From Syntrophomonas palmitatica JCM 14374 (GTDB taxonomy: Bacteria > Bacillota > Syntrophomonadia > Syntrophomonadales > Syntrophomonadaceae): a stretch of DNA of 64,000 nt. The notes under the pieces were generated by a model. The model saw only the letters and a list, made by a program, of their open reading frames with translations. It made no database searches and was not told where the DNA came from. Positions 36,607 to 45,181 of the stretch are shown piece by piece; within the stretch, counting starts at the first letter, position 1, and each line of letters opens with the position of its first letter. The DNA lies in contig NZ_BBCE01000019.1 of NCBI RefSeq assembly GCF_001311885.1, positions 1 through 64,000 on the forward strand, in the 5' to 3' direction. The translations under genes were made by a program, and so were the position numbers.

Positions 36607-37953
36607 TTAAATTGAGAAATAATCTGTGGGCAGCAATATCCCCTGGGCCGCCAGGCGGTCACGGCATCTGGGAATTAAACCCGTGGCCCGGTGTCTGCCT
36701 TTAACCCTGCCCCGCTCATCTACTCCATTTTGCTCGAATACGAAGAGATCCTGCAAGGTAATGACATCCCCTTCCATTCCTACAACCTCAGTAATCTGGG
36801 TTATTTTGCGATAACCATCCTGCAGCCTGCTCTGGTGCACAATGAGGTCAATGGCCGCAGCGATCTGTTCACGAATAGCTCGTACCGGCAAATCTATGCC
36901 TGCCATAAGCACCATGGTTTCCAAACGGGATATGGTATCCCGCGGAGAGTTGGAATGTCCAGTTGTTAATGAACCGTCATGCCCGGTATTCATAGCCTGG
37001 AGCATATCAAGGGCCTCTCCGCCTCTGACCTCACCAACAACCAGGCGATCGGGTCTCATGCGCAGTGAATTTATAACCAGATCACGAATCCCTATTTCCC
37101 CTTTGCCGTCAACATTAGCCGGTCTGGTTTCCAAAGAGATTACATGTTGCTGTTTCAGTTGCAGTTCTGCGGAATCTTCAATTGTAATAATACGTTCATC
37201 CTCGGGAATGAAAGATGAAATAATATTGAGAGTGCTGGTTTTTCCTGCTCCAGTTCCTCCTGATACAATTATGTTCATACGTCCCTTAACACAGGCTTCA
37301 AGAAACCTCGCCATAGGCACATCCAGGGTATTATTTCTAATAAGGTCTTCAACTCCCAGCAATCGCGCAGAAAACTTGCGAATGGTTAAAACACAGCCAT
37401 TGAGAGCCAACGGAGGAATGATAGCGTTTACTCGGGATCCATCCGGCAGCCGTGCGTCAACCATGGGCATACTTTCATCAATACGGCGTCCCAATGGTGA
37501 AATAATTCTCTCGATAATCGCATGCAAATGTTGGTCATCACGAAATTTTATCCTGGTCAATTCTATTTTGCCGCTTCTTTCCACATAGATTTGATCAGGT
37601 CCGTTTACCATGATTTCTGATATACTTTCATCTTTTATAAGCGGATTAATAGGACCGAAACCTAGAACTTCATCTAAAACCAGATTTGCTATATCCTCTC
37701 GGTCATTACGCGAATAATAAACACCTTCATGATCCAGAGCTTCTTCTACCCTCCGCCGGATTAATAACTCCTGTTCATTGTTCTCTGCTCCCGCTTTATT
37801 TGTGTGCAGATGATCTCCGCCCAGTTCCTTAACAATTTGCCGATGTATTGTGTATACCTGTTCCTGAAAACGCAGTAATGGCAGCTCTTGTGCTGCAGGA
37901 ACCAATGCCAGGCTTCCATTATTATTGTTCTGTAAGCGTGATCGCAATGACAT
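36607..37953 (-). CDS. cpaF: Tad pilus secretion ATPase CpaF/TadA
   Basis: Hexameric motor ATPase of the secretion superfamily that drives Flp pilus extension and retraction. Within 448 residues it shows an N-terminal domain, Walker A GGTGAGKTS (about residue 232), the Asp box ERIITIEDSAELQL, Walker B RPDRLVVGEVRGGEA and the His box GHDGSLTTGHSNS. It begins three bases after cpaE. The order cpaE-cpaF-tadB-tadC is standard. Confidence 0.96.
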   Translation of the reverse strand: MSLRSRLQNNNNGSLALVPAAQELPLLRFQEQVYTIHRQIVKELGGDHLHTNKAGAENNEQELLIRRRVEEALDHEGVYYSRNDREDIANLVLDEVLGFGPINPLIKDESISEIMVNGPDQIYVERSGKIELTRIKFRDDQHLHAIIERIISPLGRRIDESMPMVDARLPDGSRVNAIIPPLALNGCVLTIRKFSARLLGVEDLIRNNTLDVPMARFLEACVKGRMNIIVSGGTGAGKTSTLNIISSFIPEDERIITIEDSAELQLKQQHVISLETRPANVDGKGEIGIRDLVINSLRMRPDRLVVGEVRGGEALDMLQAMNTGHDGSLTTGHSNSPRDTISRLETMVLMAGIDLPVRAIREQIAAAIDLIVHQSRLQDGYRKITQITEVVGMEGDVITLQDLFVFEQNGVDERGRVKGRHRATGLIPRCRDRLAAQGILLPTDYFSI

Positions 37954-37956
37954 TTT

Positions 37957-39114
37957 TTATCCCTCCTGCACTACTTTTAAGACTGCAGATATTCCTTTGG
38001 AAATCGGAGAACGAGGATTCATTTTAACGAAAGGCACACCCTGGTTAAGCGAGGTTACCACTAGTTTACCGTCACTGGGCACTTCCGCCTCAATTGACAT
38101 ATCCAAAACCCTTTCAACATCATCCGGCTCGATTCCGGCAACTCCCGAAGATCGGTTTAATATTAACCTGGTGCGTTCTAACAAGTTTAGTGAACGTAAA
38201 ATATCAATGCCCTTTTTTACGTTTTTGATTGTAGGAAGATCAAGACTTACTATTAGCAGGATTAAATCAGAGATTTCAAGCGCTGTGAGAGTAGTATCGT
38301 CAATGAATGAAGGCGTGTCTATGAAGGTATATTTGAACATCATGCGGCAAAGTTCCAGTATATTTTGCACGCCATCAGGGTTAACCAGATCAGCCAGCTC
38401 AGGTCTATTTGGCGCGGCCAGGATTTGTACTCCATTGCGTTCGTAAAGGTATTCCTCCAAAATCTGTATTGAAAGTCTGTTCCCTTCTTGCATTAATTCA
38501 GAAATGGTTTTGCGAGGACTTAAATTCATCATCAGGCTGATATCACCGAATTGAATATCTAAATCAACTACTCCTACCTGGTTCTTATATTCCTTGGCCG
38601 CAGCCACGGCCAAATTAGAGCAAACCACGCTCCTGCCTACCCCGCCCTTGGTCCCGAATATTGTTATTAACTGTTTGCTCTTGCCTTCTGGTTTATGACT
38701 TGTCTCAATTTCGTTCTTTTCTTCCTGGGTAATTACTTTACCGGGCAGGGAAGCGACCTGCCGCACGGTACGATGCAGCTGCCCCGGCGACAAGGGCTTA
38801 ACCAGATATTCCCTGGCCCCGGCCAGCATAGCCTTCTTAACTGTTTCCAGATCATCGGTAAGCGATAACATAATAACTGAAATACGGGGATAATTTATAC
38901 TGATCTGCCGGGCGGTTTCCAGACCATCCATGCCATCCAGATTGACATCAGTAACCAAAACCTGCGGTTCGGTGGTTTCTATAAGTTCCATAACCTCTTT
39001 GCCGCTGCCTGCCTCCCCGACTATATCTATACCATCATCCAGTTCAAGGAGATTACGAATGCTCACCCGGGAAGATTCATTACGATCGGCCAGTATTAAT
39101 TTTATCTTTTTCAT
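37957..39114 (-). CDS. cpaE: Tad pilus localisation ATPase CpaE/TadZ with receiver domain
   Basis: Positions the pilus machine. A complete response-regulator receiver (about residues 3-120; phosphoacceptor in VLVTDVNLDGMDG, Lys in YLVKPLS) precedes a MinD/ParA-type ATPase with the deviant Walker A GTKGGVGRS (about residue 150). 385 residues. Many TadZ have degenerate receivers; this one keeps the acidic pocket, the Asp and the Lys, so it may be phosphorylated. No dedicated histidine kinase is nearby. Confidence 0.94.
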   Translation of the reverse strand: MKKIKLILADRNESSRVSIRNLLELDDGIDIVGEAGSGKEVMELIETTEPQVLVTDVNLDGMDGLETARQISINYPRISVIMLSLTDDLETVKKAMLAGAREYLVKPLSPGQLHRTVRQVASLPGKVITQEEKNEIETSHKPEGKSKQLITIFGTKGGVGRSVVCSNLAVAAAKEYKNQVGVVDLDIQFGDISLMMNLSPRKTISELMQEGNRLSIQILEEYLYERNGVQILAAPNRPELADLVNPDGVQNILELCRMMFKYTFIDTPSFIDDTTLTALEISDLILLIVSLDLPTIKNVKKGIDILRSLNLLERTRLILNRSSGVAGIEPDDVERVLDMSIEAEVPSDGKLVVTSLNQGVPFVKMNPRSPISKGISAVLKVVQEG

Positions 39115-39141
39115 TTATCCACCCTCCGCCATCAATCCACT

Positions 39142-39873
39142 TTATCGCTGAACAGGAGCATTTAATAAGTTGTTGAGTTGATAGGGATCTGGTGTAAAAT
39201 TCGTCTTGTCAATCGGTGAACGCAGCATCAAACGTACGCTGCCACGTTCTGAAGACAAAACCAATGGCAATGCTTCATCTACTCCCACCGCGAGAGTAAT
39301 AGTCTTATTAGAGGGATTTTTCTTTTCATCAACCAATTTCAGGTTTTCCCCTACGGCAATTACTTGAACGTTCTGCAGATTAAGCACTGTATACGTTCTT
39401 GATCTGCCTTGATCATCAACAGGTATATCTACCGTTGCCACCACATCTACTCGGTCTCCCGCTTCTATGTATCCTGCAACCCCGCTTACATCGTTTACGG
39501 CTACAGATACAGCCCTTTTCCCCTCGGGTACGGCATATGCAAGGCGCTGCTTCATATCATGGACGGTTAATAGTTTTGAACTGAGAATCTGTTCCCCGGC
39601 ACTTATATCTGAAATCGCGGTCTTCCCAACAACGCTCTCTTCCTGATATAGAGCCAAAGGATGAGCATATGATTTGGGCAGTTCGGTTATTTTTATTTTT
39701 TTACTGTCAATTATGGTGTCTTTTTTAATATTACTGCTGGCTGTAACTACCCTTACCAGCTCAGATGGGCTGTAACTCGCTTTAAGATTGTGGAGGTACT
39801 GATAAGCCAGACCCGCCGTAATCAAGCCACACATTATCGCTATAAACCAATATTTTCTGCTGCCCCTTAACAT
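39142..39873 (-). CDS. cpaB: Flp pilus assembly protein CpaB/RcpC
   Basis: 243-residue protein with one N-terminal membrane helix, a SAF domain (about residues 40-105; NIKKDTIIDSKKIKITELP) and a CpaB C-terminal domain. In Gram-negative bacteria it links the inner membrane to the secretin. Here, with no secretin, it probably stabilises the pilus at the cell wall. ATG 39873 has AGGAGG seven bases upstream, which rules out the longer frame from 39894. Confidence 0.93.
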   Translation of the reverse strand: MLRGSRKYWFIAIMCGLITAGLAYQYLHNLKASYSPSELVRVVTASSNIKKDTIIDSKKIKITELPKSYAHPLALYQEESVVGKTAISDISAGEQILSSKLLTVHDMKQRLAYAVPEGKRAVSVAVNDVSGVAGYIEAGDRVDVVATVDIPVDDQGRSRTYTVLNLQNVQVIAVGENLKLVDEKKNPSNKTITLAVGVDEALPLVLSSERGSVRLMLRSPIDKTNFTPDPYQLNNLLNAPVQR

Positions 39874-39884
39874 GGTTGATCCTC

Positions 39885-40816
39885 CTAGTCGCATAATTTG
39901 GCTGTATATAAACCGCTGTCGCTGACATTTTCGTCCCCTTTTGCCGAAATTACATAGCGCATGAATTTGCCTTTTACTTTATTTTCAATCCCCTGACCTG
40001 CGTATTCCTCTGTAAAAAACGCTGCAAATCCAACAACCTTAACTGTGCATGGATGTTCACCCCAATTTACCTGTTCTATATGGACTACCGGAACCAAAAG
40101 AATACGCGGGCAGCCCTTATGATACTGATAGTAGCTACAGGATGGCGTGTGTTTACACATGTTTATACGATACTCCACTCCATTTTTAGTCGGTCCGGAC
40201 ATATTGCCTGATTCTATCGAAATAATATCACCCACTTTAATTTCACCCGAGTAGCCGTATTTTATATTGTCCCGATAAGGTCCGCCCCATTACGACCTAG
40301 TATCAGTGCTCCAAACCAACCATGATACAGGTTATCCCCCGAACCTTGTTTCAATATGATTTCTTCACCGTAATTAAAGTCACCCTCTAAGACTCCGAAG
40401 GGAACCACCCCATATACTGAGGATACAGGAATTACTTTGGCTTTTGACTGTGCTTTAACCTTTGCTCTATCAAATCCCAACAGACGTGCAAAACCTAAAG
40501 TCAATTGTCTGGTGGCCGCCCCGCCAATGCGGCGGTTATCATTATCCAGCACAAATCCGGCTTCCTCATCGGATAATCCGTTAAGTCCGGCATATTGGTC
40601 AGCAACCCCCAGTGATACATCGGGCTTAGCAGGCAAATCCTGAGCTGCCGCTAAAACTGCGCTGTCGAGGGCATTAGCCATACGTGCCCGGTTAAGATAT
40701 ATTAAGCCTGCATCAGTAACCAAAGATGCAAAACCGGCGAAAACCACCATGGCCAGGGCCACAAATACCGCTGCGTTTCCTTTATCTGAAAATATCAGCC
40801 TGCGCCATAGTTTCAA
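39885..40816 (-). CDS. TadG-like Flp pilus-associated protein (frame broken near 40275)
   Basis: N-terminus MKLWRRLIFSDKGNAAVFVALAMVVFAGFASL is the TadE/TadG-type pseudopilin-like membrane anchor. The frame stops after GADLIGTI. One more G in the run (ATCGGGGACAAT) restores NIKYGYSGEIKVGD and the second half, with the Cys-rich CKHTPSCSYYQYHKGC and VKVVGFAAFF. Corrected length is 310 residues, usual for clostridial Tad-associated proteins of this type. The role is presumed minor pilin or anchor. Confidence 0.88.
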
Positions 40817-40843
40817 GGACCCTGCCTCCCCCCAATTTTGATG

Positions 40844-41257
40844 CTATTCCATTCTCATGCTGCATTCCGCAGATAATAAAACCGGATTGGGCAAAATACT
40901 GGCAAAAAGTGGTGTCATTAAATCTGATCTGTAATTTATCCCCACCCGTAAAGTTTCACCCATACTGCGGTCTGTTGATGTTGGAGATATTCTAATTTCC
41001 ATACGGCCTTGTTCTAACCAACTTCTTTGTTCATTGATACGGTTTTGTATTTCCTGGTCAGTGTGACCTACCGCACCGTAACGCGCTCCTTCGCGTGCCA
41101 GGTTGCTGATCAGTAAGTAGGTGCCGATTATCTTTCCAGATTCACATATCCCGGTAAAGAGCAATATTAATATTGGCAAAACCAGAGCTAGTTCAACTAA
41201 CGCCTGAGCCTTTTCCTTTTTAAGCACTCCAGATAAATACTTCATCTTTAACACCAA
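40844..41257 (-). CDS. tadE: TadE-like pseudopilin
   Basis: 137 residues with the TadE signature near the N-terminus: KEKAQALVELALVLPILILLFTG, a hydrophobic stretch with Glu at +5 of the presumed processed pilin-like segment. Probably a minor pilin cleaved by the prepilin peptidase encoded just upstream. It overlaps the peptidase gene by ten bases. Confidence 0.9.
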   Translation of the reverse strand: MVLKMKYLSGVLKKEKAQALVELALVLPILILLFTGICESGKIIGTYLLISNLAREGARYGAVGHTDQEIQNRINEQRSWLEQGRMEIRISPTSTDRSMGETLRVGINYRSDLMTPLFASILPNPVLLSAECSMRME

Positions 41258-41763
41258 CCCCTAATGAAGCTGCTCAATACTCCCAGAGCAATAGGAATCG
41301 CATATGGATAGTACATACTGAATTCATCTTTATGAACCATATCGGTCAGATTTGCCATGCCTATTCCAGCTAAAAAAACCCCGCGCCTTAATCTTTTAAA
41401 GGCTGCGCCAAGCTGCCTCTGCATAGTTAAAATTATTACCGCAATAATCCCGCCCCAAATTGCCATCCACAGAAACGTATTTAAAGCAAAAATACTTCCC
41501 TGACAAGCGCCGATAAAACCTAAAAGTTTTACATCTCCAGCCCCCATCCCTCCTAATACGAACGGAATTATCAATAACGCTAATCCCGTTCCCAGCCCTT
41601 TTAAAGCGGATAACACATCAGCGCTCCCTCCCGTCCAAGCATGCAGTAAAAGAGCCAGAATCAAACCAGACGCCAACAAAATGTTTGGAATGCGTCTTTC
41701 CTTGTAATCAAAAAATACCGCTATGCTCAATACAACTACCATAAGAACATCATGCAAATCCAT
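41248..41763 (-). CDS. cpaA: prepilin peptidase (CpaA/TadV type, family A24)
   Basis: Membrane aspartyl protease that removes the leader of Flp and TadE-type pilins. The two catalytic aspartates are visible in FFDYKERRIPN (first) and GGMGAGDVKLLG (GxGD motif). 171 residues, about six helices, and no N-terminal methylase domain, as in other TadV proteins. I use ATG 41763; GTG 41775 would overlap the ribosome binding site. Confidence 0.93.
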   Translation of the reverse strand: MDLHDVLMVVVLSIAVFFDYKERRIPNILLASGLILALLLHAWTGGSADVLSALKGLGTGLALLIIPFVLGGMGAGDVKLLGFIGACQGSIFALNTFLWMAIWGGIIAVIILTMQRQLGAAFKRLRRGVFLAGIGMANLTDMVHKDEFSMYYPYAIPIALGVLSSFIRGWC

Positions 41764-41784
41764 GAAGCCAACCACCCTTTAAGG

Positions 41785-41816
41785 AAAAATAGCCCTACTT
41801 TTTAAAAAGCAGGGCT
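41785..41816 (-). terminator. terminator/attenuator between flp and cpaA
   Basis: AGCCCTGCTTTTT pairs with AAAAAGTAGGGCT and is followed by ATTTTT on the minus strand, 14 bases past the flp stop. It should make the major pilin transcript far more abundant than the assembly genes. Confidence 0.85.
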
Positions 41817-41829
41817 GTCTGCAGATTAA

Positions 41830-41985
41830 TTAAAATACAATACTGTCAAAAAGAGCGACCAATCTGTCTCCTAACGCGGCAATGGCAACCATTACAACTA
41901 CAGCGATGCCAGCCAAAATTAGTCCATACTCAGCCATACCTTGTCCTTCTTCATTGGTTATAAGCTTCTTTCCCATTTTAAACAT
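41830..41985 (-). CDS. flp: Flp-type major pilin
   Basis: A 51-residue prepilin. The short leader MFKMGKKLITNEEGQG is followed by MAEYGLILAGIAVVVMVAIAAL, the Flp hydrophobic stem with the Glu-Tyr pair. Cleavage after Gly by the A24 peptidase is expected. GGAGGTGGC precedes ATG 41985. It is the first gene of the Tad cluster. Confidence 0.93.
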   Translation of the reverse strand: MFKMGKKLITNEEGQGMAEYGLILAGIAVVVMVAIAALGDRLVALFDSIVF

Positions 41986-42191
41986 AAACGCCACCTCCAG
42001 ATTTTTTTAAAAGACTATTTAATGCTTGTCTTAAGGATAACAGGTGATGTTCGACAAATATATCCACAACTCGACTCATTTTTTCTAATATTATTTTCAT
42101 TCGGTTTAGACTGGTCTTTTGTCCCATGTTTTCAGCTTAATTAGGTCTATTTTCCTTGCGTTGATTTAATGGATATTGATACCATAACCCA

Positions 42192-42220
42192 GAAAAAACA
42201 AGTCCCGGCATAAAGCCGGG
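42192..42220 (-). terminator. intrinsic terminator after the SRAP gene
   Basis: CCCGGC/GCCGGG stem with a five-base loop (42204-42220), then ACTTGTTTTTT on the minus strand. It lies about 50 bases past the SRAP stop. Confidence 0.85.
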
Positions 42221-42271
42221 TAAAATCATTCGTATATCATTCCCAATATCTATGACCTATGGGGGATATAG

Positions 42272-42944
42272 TCAGTTTAAGACCTGGATACATTCGGGAA
42301 CATCTATTTTAACTGAGTTTACCATTTTGGATACCCTGTAGAACTTCAGGGTGTCTTCAGGTTTAAAACGGGATAGAAAAGTTTGTGCCTCCTGGCGTTT
42401 TATAATGCCGCTGCGCAGCCAGAGATCTTCTTGTCCGTTTTTTATTATGAAAGGCATACGCTTATGAATTTTATATACTGCAGAGGCGGCTTCGGTGGTA
42501 ATTATGGTAAAGCTCTGCAGAACTTGGCCATCCTCAGCTATCCATTCATCCCATAGGCCGGCAAAACAGAATAAGTCGCGCGAAGGCACCACAAAACGAT
42601 AGGGCTGTTTCTCAAAGCCTAGTCCTTGCCATTCATAATAACCATCAGCTGGAACGAGGCATCGCCGCTGCCGCAGTGATTCCTTAAATGATGCTTTCTC
42701 AGCTATAGTTTCCCAACGTGCATTAATAAGTTTGCTTCCAAGGGTACGGTCTTTGGCCCAGCAAGGCACCAGTCCCCATTGCATCTGCCGCATCTGCGTT
42801 TCGCCGCGATAATAAATTATCACGGGGCGCTCTTTGCAGTGGGGCGATGTTATAGCGGGGTCCGCCTATTTTTTCAATAACAACACACCCAAACCGTTCT
42901 GATAACTCATCAGTATTAATTGTCAGTGTATAACGCCCGCACAT
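42272..42944 (-). CDS. SRAP (HMCES/YedK) abasic-site protein (frame broken near 42832)
   Basis: Cross-links to abasic sites in single-stranded DNA through its Cys2. The start ATG 42944 gives MCGRYTL, so Met removal exposes the catalytic Cys. Two further upstream start options would destroy this. Other active-site parts are RYNIAPLQ, NARWETIAEK, CLVPADGYYEW and KIHKRMPFI (His). The frame fails in GCGCCCCGTG: one C fewer gives APVIIYYRGETQM and a 223-residue protein. This is one of the few apparent insertions in the window. Confidence 0.9.
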
Positions 42945-43088
42945 CATCAAAGCCCCCTCTACCTAATTGATTTGCGTCTGACCGACTTTACCATAGGTTT
43001 TCCTTCGTCTTCAATCGTCATATTTTCCTCAAGAAATAGGCCATAGGCTTGATTTTAAGTGTTGTTCACGATATAATAATCACCACAA

Positions 43089-43163
43089 GGGCCGTTAACT
43101 CAGTGGGAGAGTGCTTCCTTGACGCGGAAGAAGTCATAAGTTCGAATCTTATACGGCCCACCA
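43089..43163 (+). tRNA. tRNA-Val (GAC)
   Basis: Acceptor GGGCCGT/ACGGCCC, anticodon stem CTTCC/GGAAG with loop TTGACGC (anticodon GAC), T-arm TTCGAAT and encoded CCA. Confidence 0.95.
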
Positions 43164-43177
43164 TATTTAACATTAAT

Positions 43178-43203
43178 AAGCCTGATTTTATCAGGCTTTT
43201 TCT
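43178..43203 (+). terminator. intrinsic terminator after tRNA-Val
   Basis: AAGCCTGA/TCAGGCTT stem with a five-base loop and a T5 tail, 15 bases after the tRNA. Confidence 0.9.
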
Positions 43204-43378
43204 ATTCTGGCTATATTATTCCAGGTCGATGGCATTTCCCTTAAATCGTTAAGTATCAACAAAGGTATATATTACTCAGATAAAAGGCAGATAAAAATAA
43301 ACCCCAATATTCCAATAACATAGTTTTTGTACCCCCGCAATATATTTATGATATGAATTTGGGGCAGGGGGTTCGATT

Positions 43379-44125
43379 ATGTTTTTCGTGCTCCGCAAAA
43401 AAGATCTGATTGTATTTCTCTGTGGCATCCTCTTTATAGGTCTGTCCTGGTCAACATTTCATATCGCTGCACATCCCAATATGGAAAGTTGGCTCAAAGA
43501 AAAAATTGTTATCTCCCAATTCCCAACCGATAAAAAAATCGTGGTCTTAACCTATGACGATGGGCCTGATCCACGTTTCACCCCTTTAGTTCTGGACATT
43601 TTAAAAAAGCACCATGCTCACGCCAGTTTTTTTATTCTGGGTAAACGGGCTGAAAATCACCCAGAAATAGTGAAGCGTATAAGTAAAGAAGGCCACGAGA
43701 TCGCCAACCACAGTTACAGTCACGCCGATTTTAATAGAATAAATAAAGCTGCCATGCTTCAGGAAATACAGACTACGAATCGAATAATTCATTTTATCAC
43801 CGGAAAAAAACCGCTCTGGTTCAGACCGCCGGGGGGTTTTCTTTCCTACCAGTTGGTTGAAATATGCCGTAAAGAAAATCTGACTATCGCTTACTGGACC
43901 TACCAGCAGGACAGTAAAGACTGGCGCCCCGGGGTAGGAGCACAACAAATTGCCAATCATATCATCAAAAGGATTAAACCGGGACAGATAATAATTTTGC
44001 ATGACGGCGCCCCTAACGGAATGCAAACTGCCCAGGCCACTGATATATTGCTTGATGATCTTGAAAAACAAAGCTATCGCTGCGTGACTATGAGCGAATT
44101 AATGGCTCTGGCAAACAAGGAATAA
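43379..44125 (+). CDS. polysaccharide deacetylase (NodB fold), membrane-anchored
   Basis: Metal-dependent deacetylase of peptidoglycan or chitin-like polymers on the cell surface. An N-terminal signal anchor (about residues 8-28) precedes the NodB domain. Motif 1 is TYDDGPDP (catalytic Asp and metal Asp), motif 2 HSYSH, motif 3 RPPGG, and the late His is in ILHDG. 248 residues, with GGGGGTTCG before ATG 43379. A related gene follows 55 bases downstream. Confidence 0.92.
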   Translation: MFFVLRKKDLIVFLCGILFIGLSWSTFHIAAHPNMESWLKEKIVISQFPTDKKIVVLTYDDGPDPRFTPLVLDILKKHHAHASFFILGKRAENHPEIVKRISKEGHEIANHSYSHADFNRINKAAMLQEIQTTNRIIHFITGKKPLWFRPPGGFLSYQLVEICRKENLTIAYWTYQQDSKDWRPGVGAQQIANHIIKRIKPGQIIILHDGAPNGMQTAQATDILLDDLEKQSYRCVTMSELMALANKE

Positions 44126-44180
44126 TGTATAGGATAAGGCCATAAATATGTAAAAAACCTTTTAAAGGGGGCGCGATTTC

Positions 44181-44928
44181 ATGCCCAGAATTATTGGTTT
44201 TTACACCATGTCCCATAGGGCTAAAATTATGTTGGCCGCTATTATTGTAATGGTTCTGCTTACCAGCAGCATAGTGTATGTTCAGGCTTACCATCGTTTA
44301 AAACCGGTTTATGAGGTGCCTACCGACAAAAAAATTGTAGCTTTAACTTTTGACATAAGTTGGGGCAACCAGACGCCAATGCCCGTAATAGAGATACTTA
44401 AGCAGAACAATCTAAAATGTACGTTCTTTCTTTCCGGTCCCTGGGTTAAACAATACCCAGAAATTGCGCAGAGAATTAAGAAGGATGGCCACGAAATCGG
44501 CAGTCATGGATACCGCCATATTAACCTGAGCAATTTAAGTAAGAGTGAAATTAAAGATGAAATCGAAAAAGCACACAAAAATATTAAAGAGGTTACCGGG
44601 GTTGATGCCAAGTTAATCAGAACCCCCAATGGAGATTTTAATGACCAGGTTATAGAAGCCATCCATGAAAGCAATTATGAAGCAATTCAATGGACCACCG
44701 ATTCATTGGACTGGATGAATCCGGGAATTGATACTATTATTGAACGCGTCAGCAAAAAAAGTTCATCCGGGCGATATTATCCTTATGCATGCCAGCGATA
44801 CCTGTAAACAAACCCAGGAAGCTTTGCCTGTAGTAATAAAGAATCTCAAAGACCAGGGTTACCAGTTTGTAACTGTATCAGAATTACTAAAAGAAGTTCC
44901 CAGCAGCAGTGAAAAACCAGCCGATTAG
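44181..44928 (+). CDS. pdaB: PdaB-like polysaccharide deacetylase (frame broken near 44760)
   Basis: Member of the PdaB group involved in spore cortex maturation. A signal anchor (about residues 12-36) is followed by LTFDISWGNQ, HEIGSHGYRHINL and RTPNGDF. The first frame ends wrongly in SKKSSSGRYYP. A7 reduced to A6 restores VSKKVHPGDIILMHASD and a 248-residue protein with the C-terminal His motif. TFDISWG in place of TFDDGP is characteristic of PdaB. AAAGGGGGC precedes ATG 44181. Confidence 0.88.
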
Positions 44929-44949
44929 TTAAGCTAAGCAGTAAAACCA

Positions 44950-44993
44950 AGAAAAAGAGAAGCCATTTAAGTGATCGCTTAAATGGCTTCTCT
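44950..44993 (-). terminator. strong hairpin terminator, minus strand
   Basis: A perfect 16-bp stem (44956-44971 with 44978-44993) and six-base loop, followed on the minus strand by a T-rich tail CTTTTTCTT. It abuts the stop codon of the 25-codon gene at 44994 and can also act for the convergent deacetylase. Confidence 0.88.
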
Positions 44994-45071
44994 TCAGTCT
45001 TCGTCGGTATAACCTTCGATATGCTCCAGCCCTATGGCCCGCAGTATTTCATCAATCAAGGCTTTATCCAA
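44994..45071 (-). CDS. candidate 25-aa acidic microprotein
   Basis: TTG 45071 is preceded by AAGGGAGGG with six bases spacing. The product MDKALIDEILRAIGLEHIEGYTDED is an amphipathic, acidic peptide. The stop codon is immediately followed by a strong terminator, so the unit has the full layout of a real gene despite its size. Hydrophobic residues spaced every three to four positions suggest one helix, perhaps a binding peptide. I recognise no family. It lies upstream of the deacetylase 3' end and downstream of rmuC on the same strand. Confidence 0.5.
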   Translation of the reverse strand: MDKALIDEILRAIGLEHIEGYTDED

Positions 45072-45181
45072 TGGAATCCCTCCCTTCTTTTTTTATACAA
45101 TAACATTTCATGTTTAAATTATATCATTTATAGATGTTAAAATAATGTAAAATTTTGATTAATATATCAATTCAGTGTTTT

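Noticed and set aside
36842-37588. 248-codon open frame on the plus strand inside cpaF
   Set aside because: It is the antisense shadow of a highly conserved ATPase gene. It has Ser/Arg/Pro-rich low-complexity composition, no ribosome binding site and no family resemblance.
42003-42131. Minus-strand frame of about 49 codons just before flp, ending inside the flp start
   Set aside because: The overlap with flp is suggestive, but there is no ribosome binding site and the sequence is AT-driven. More likely the flp leader.
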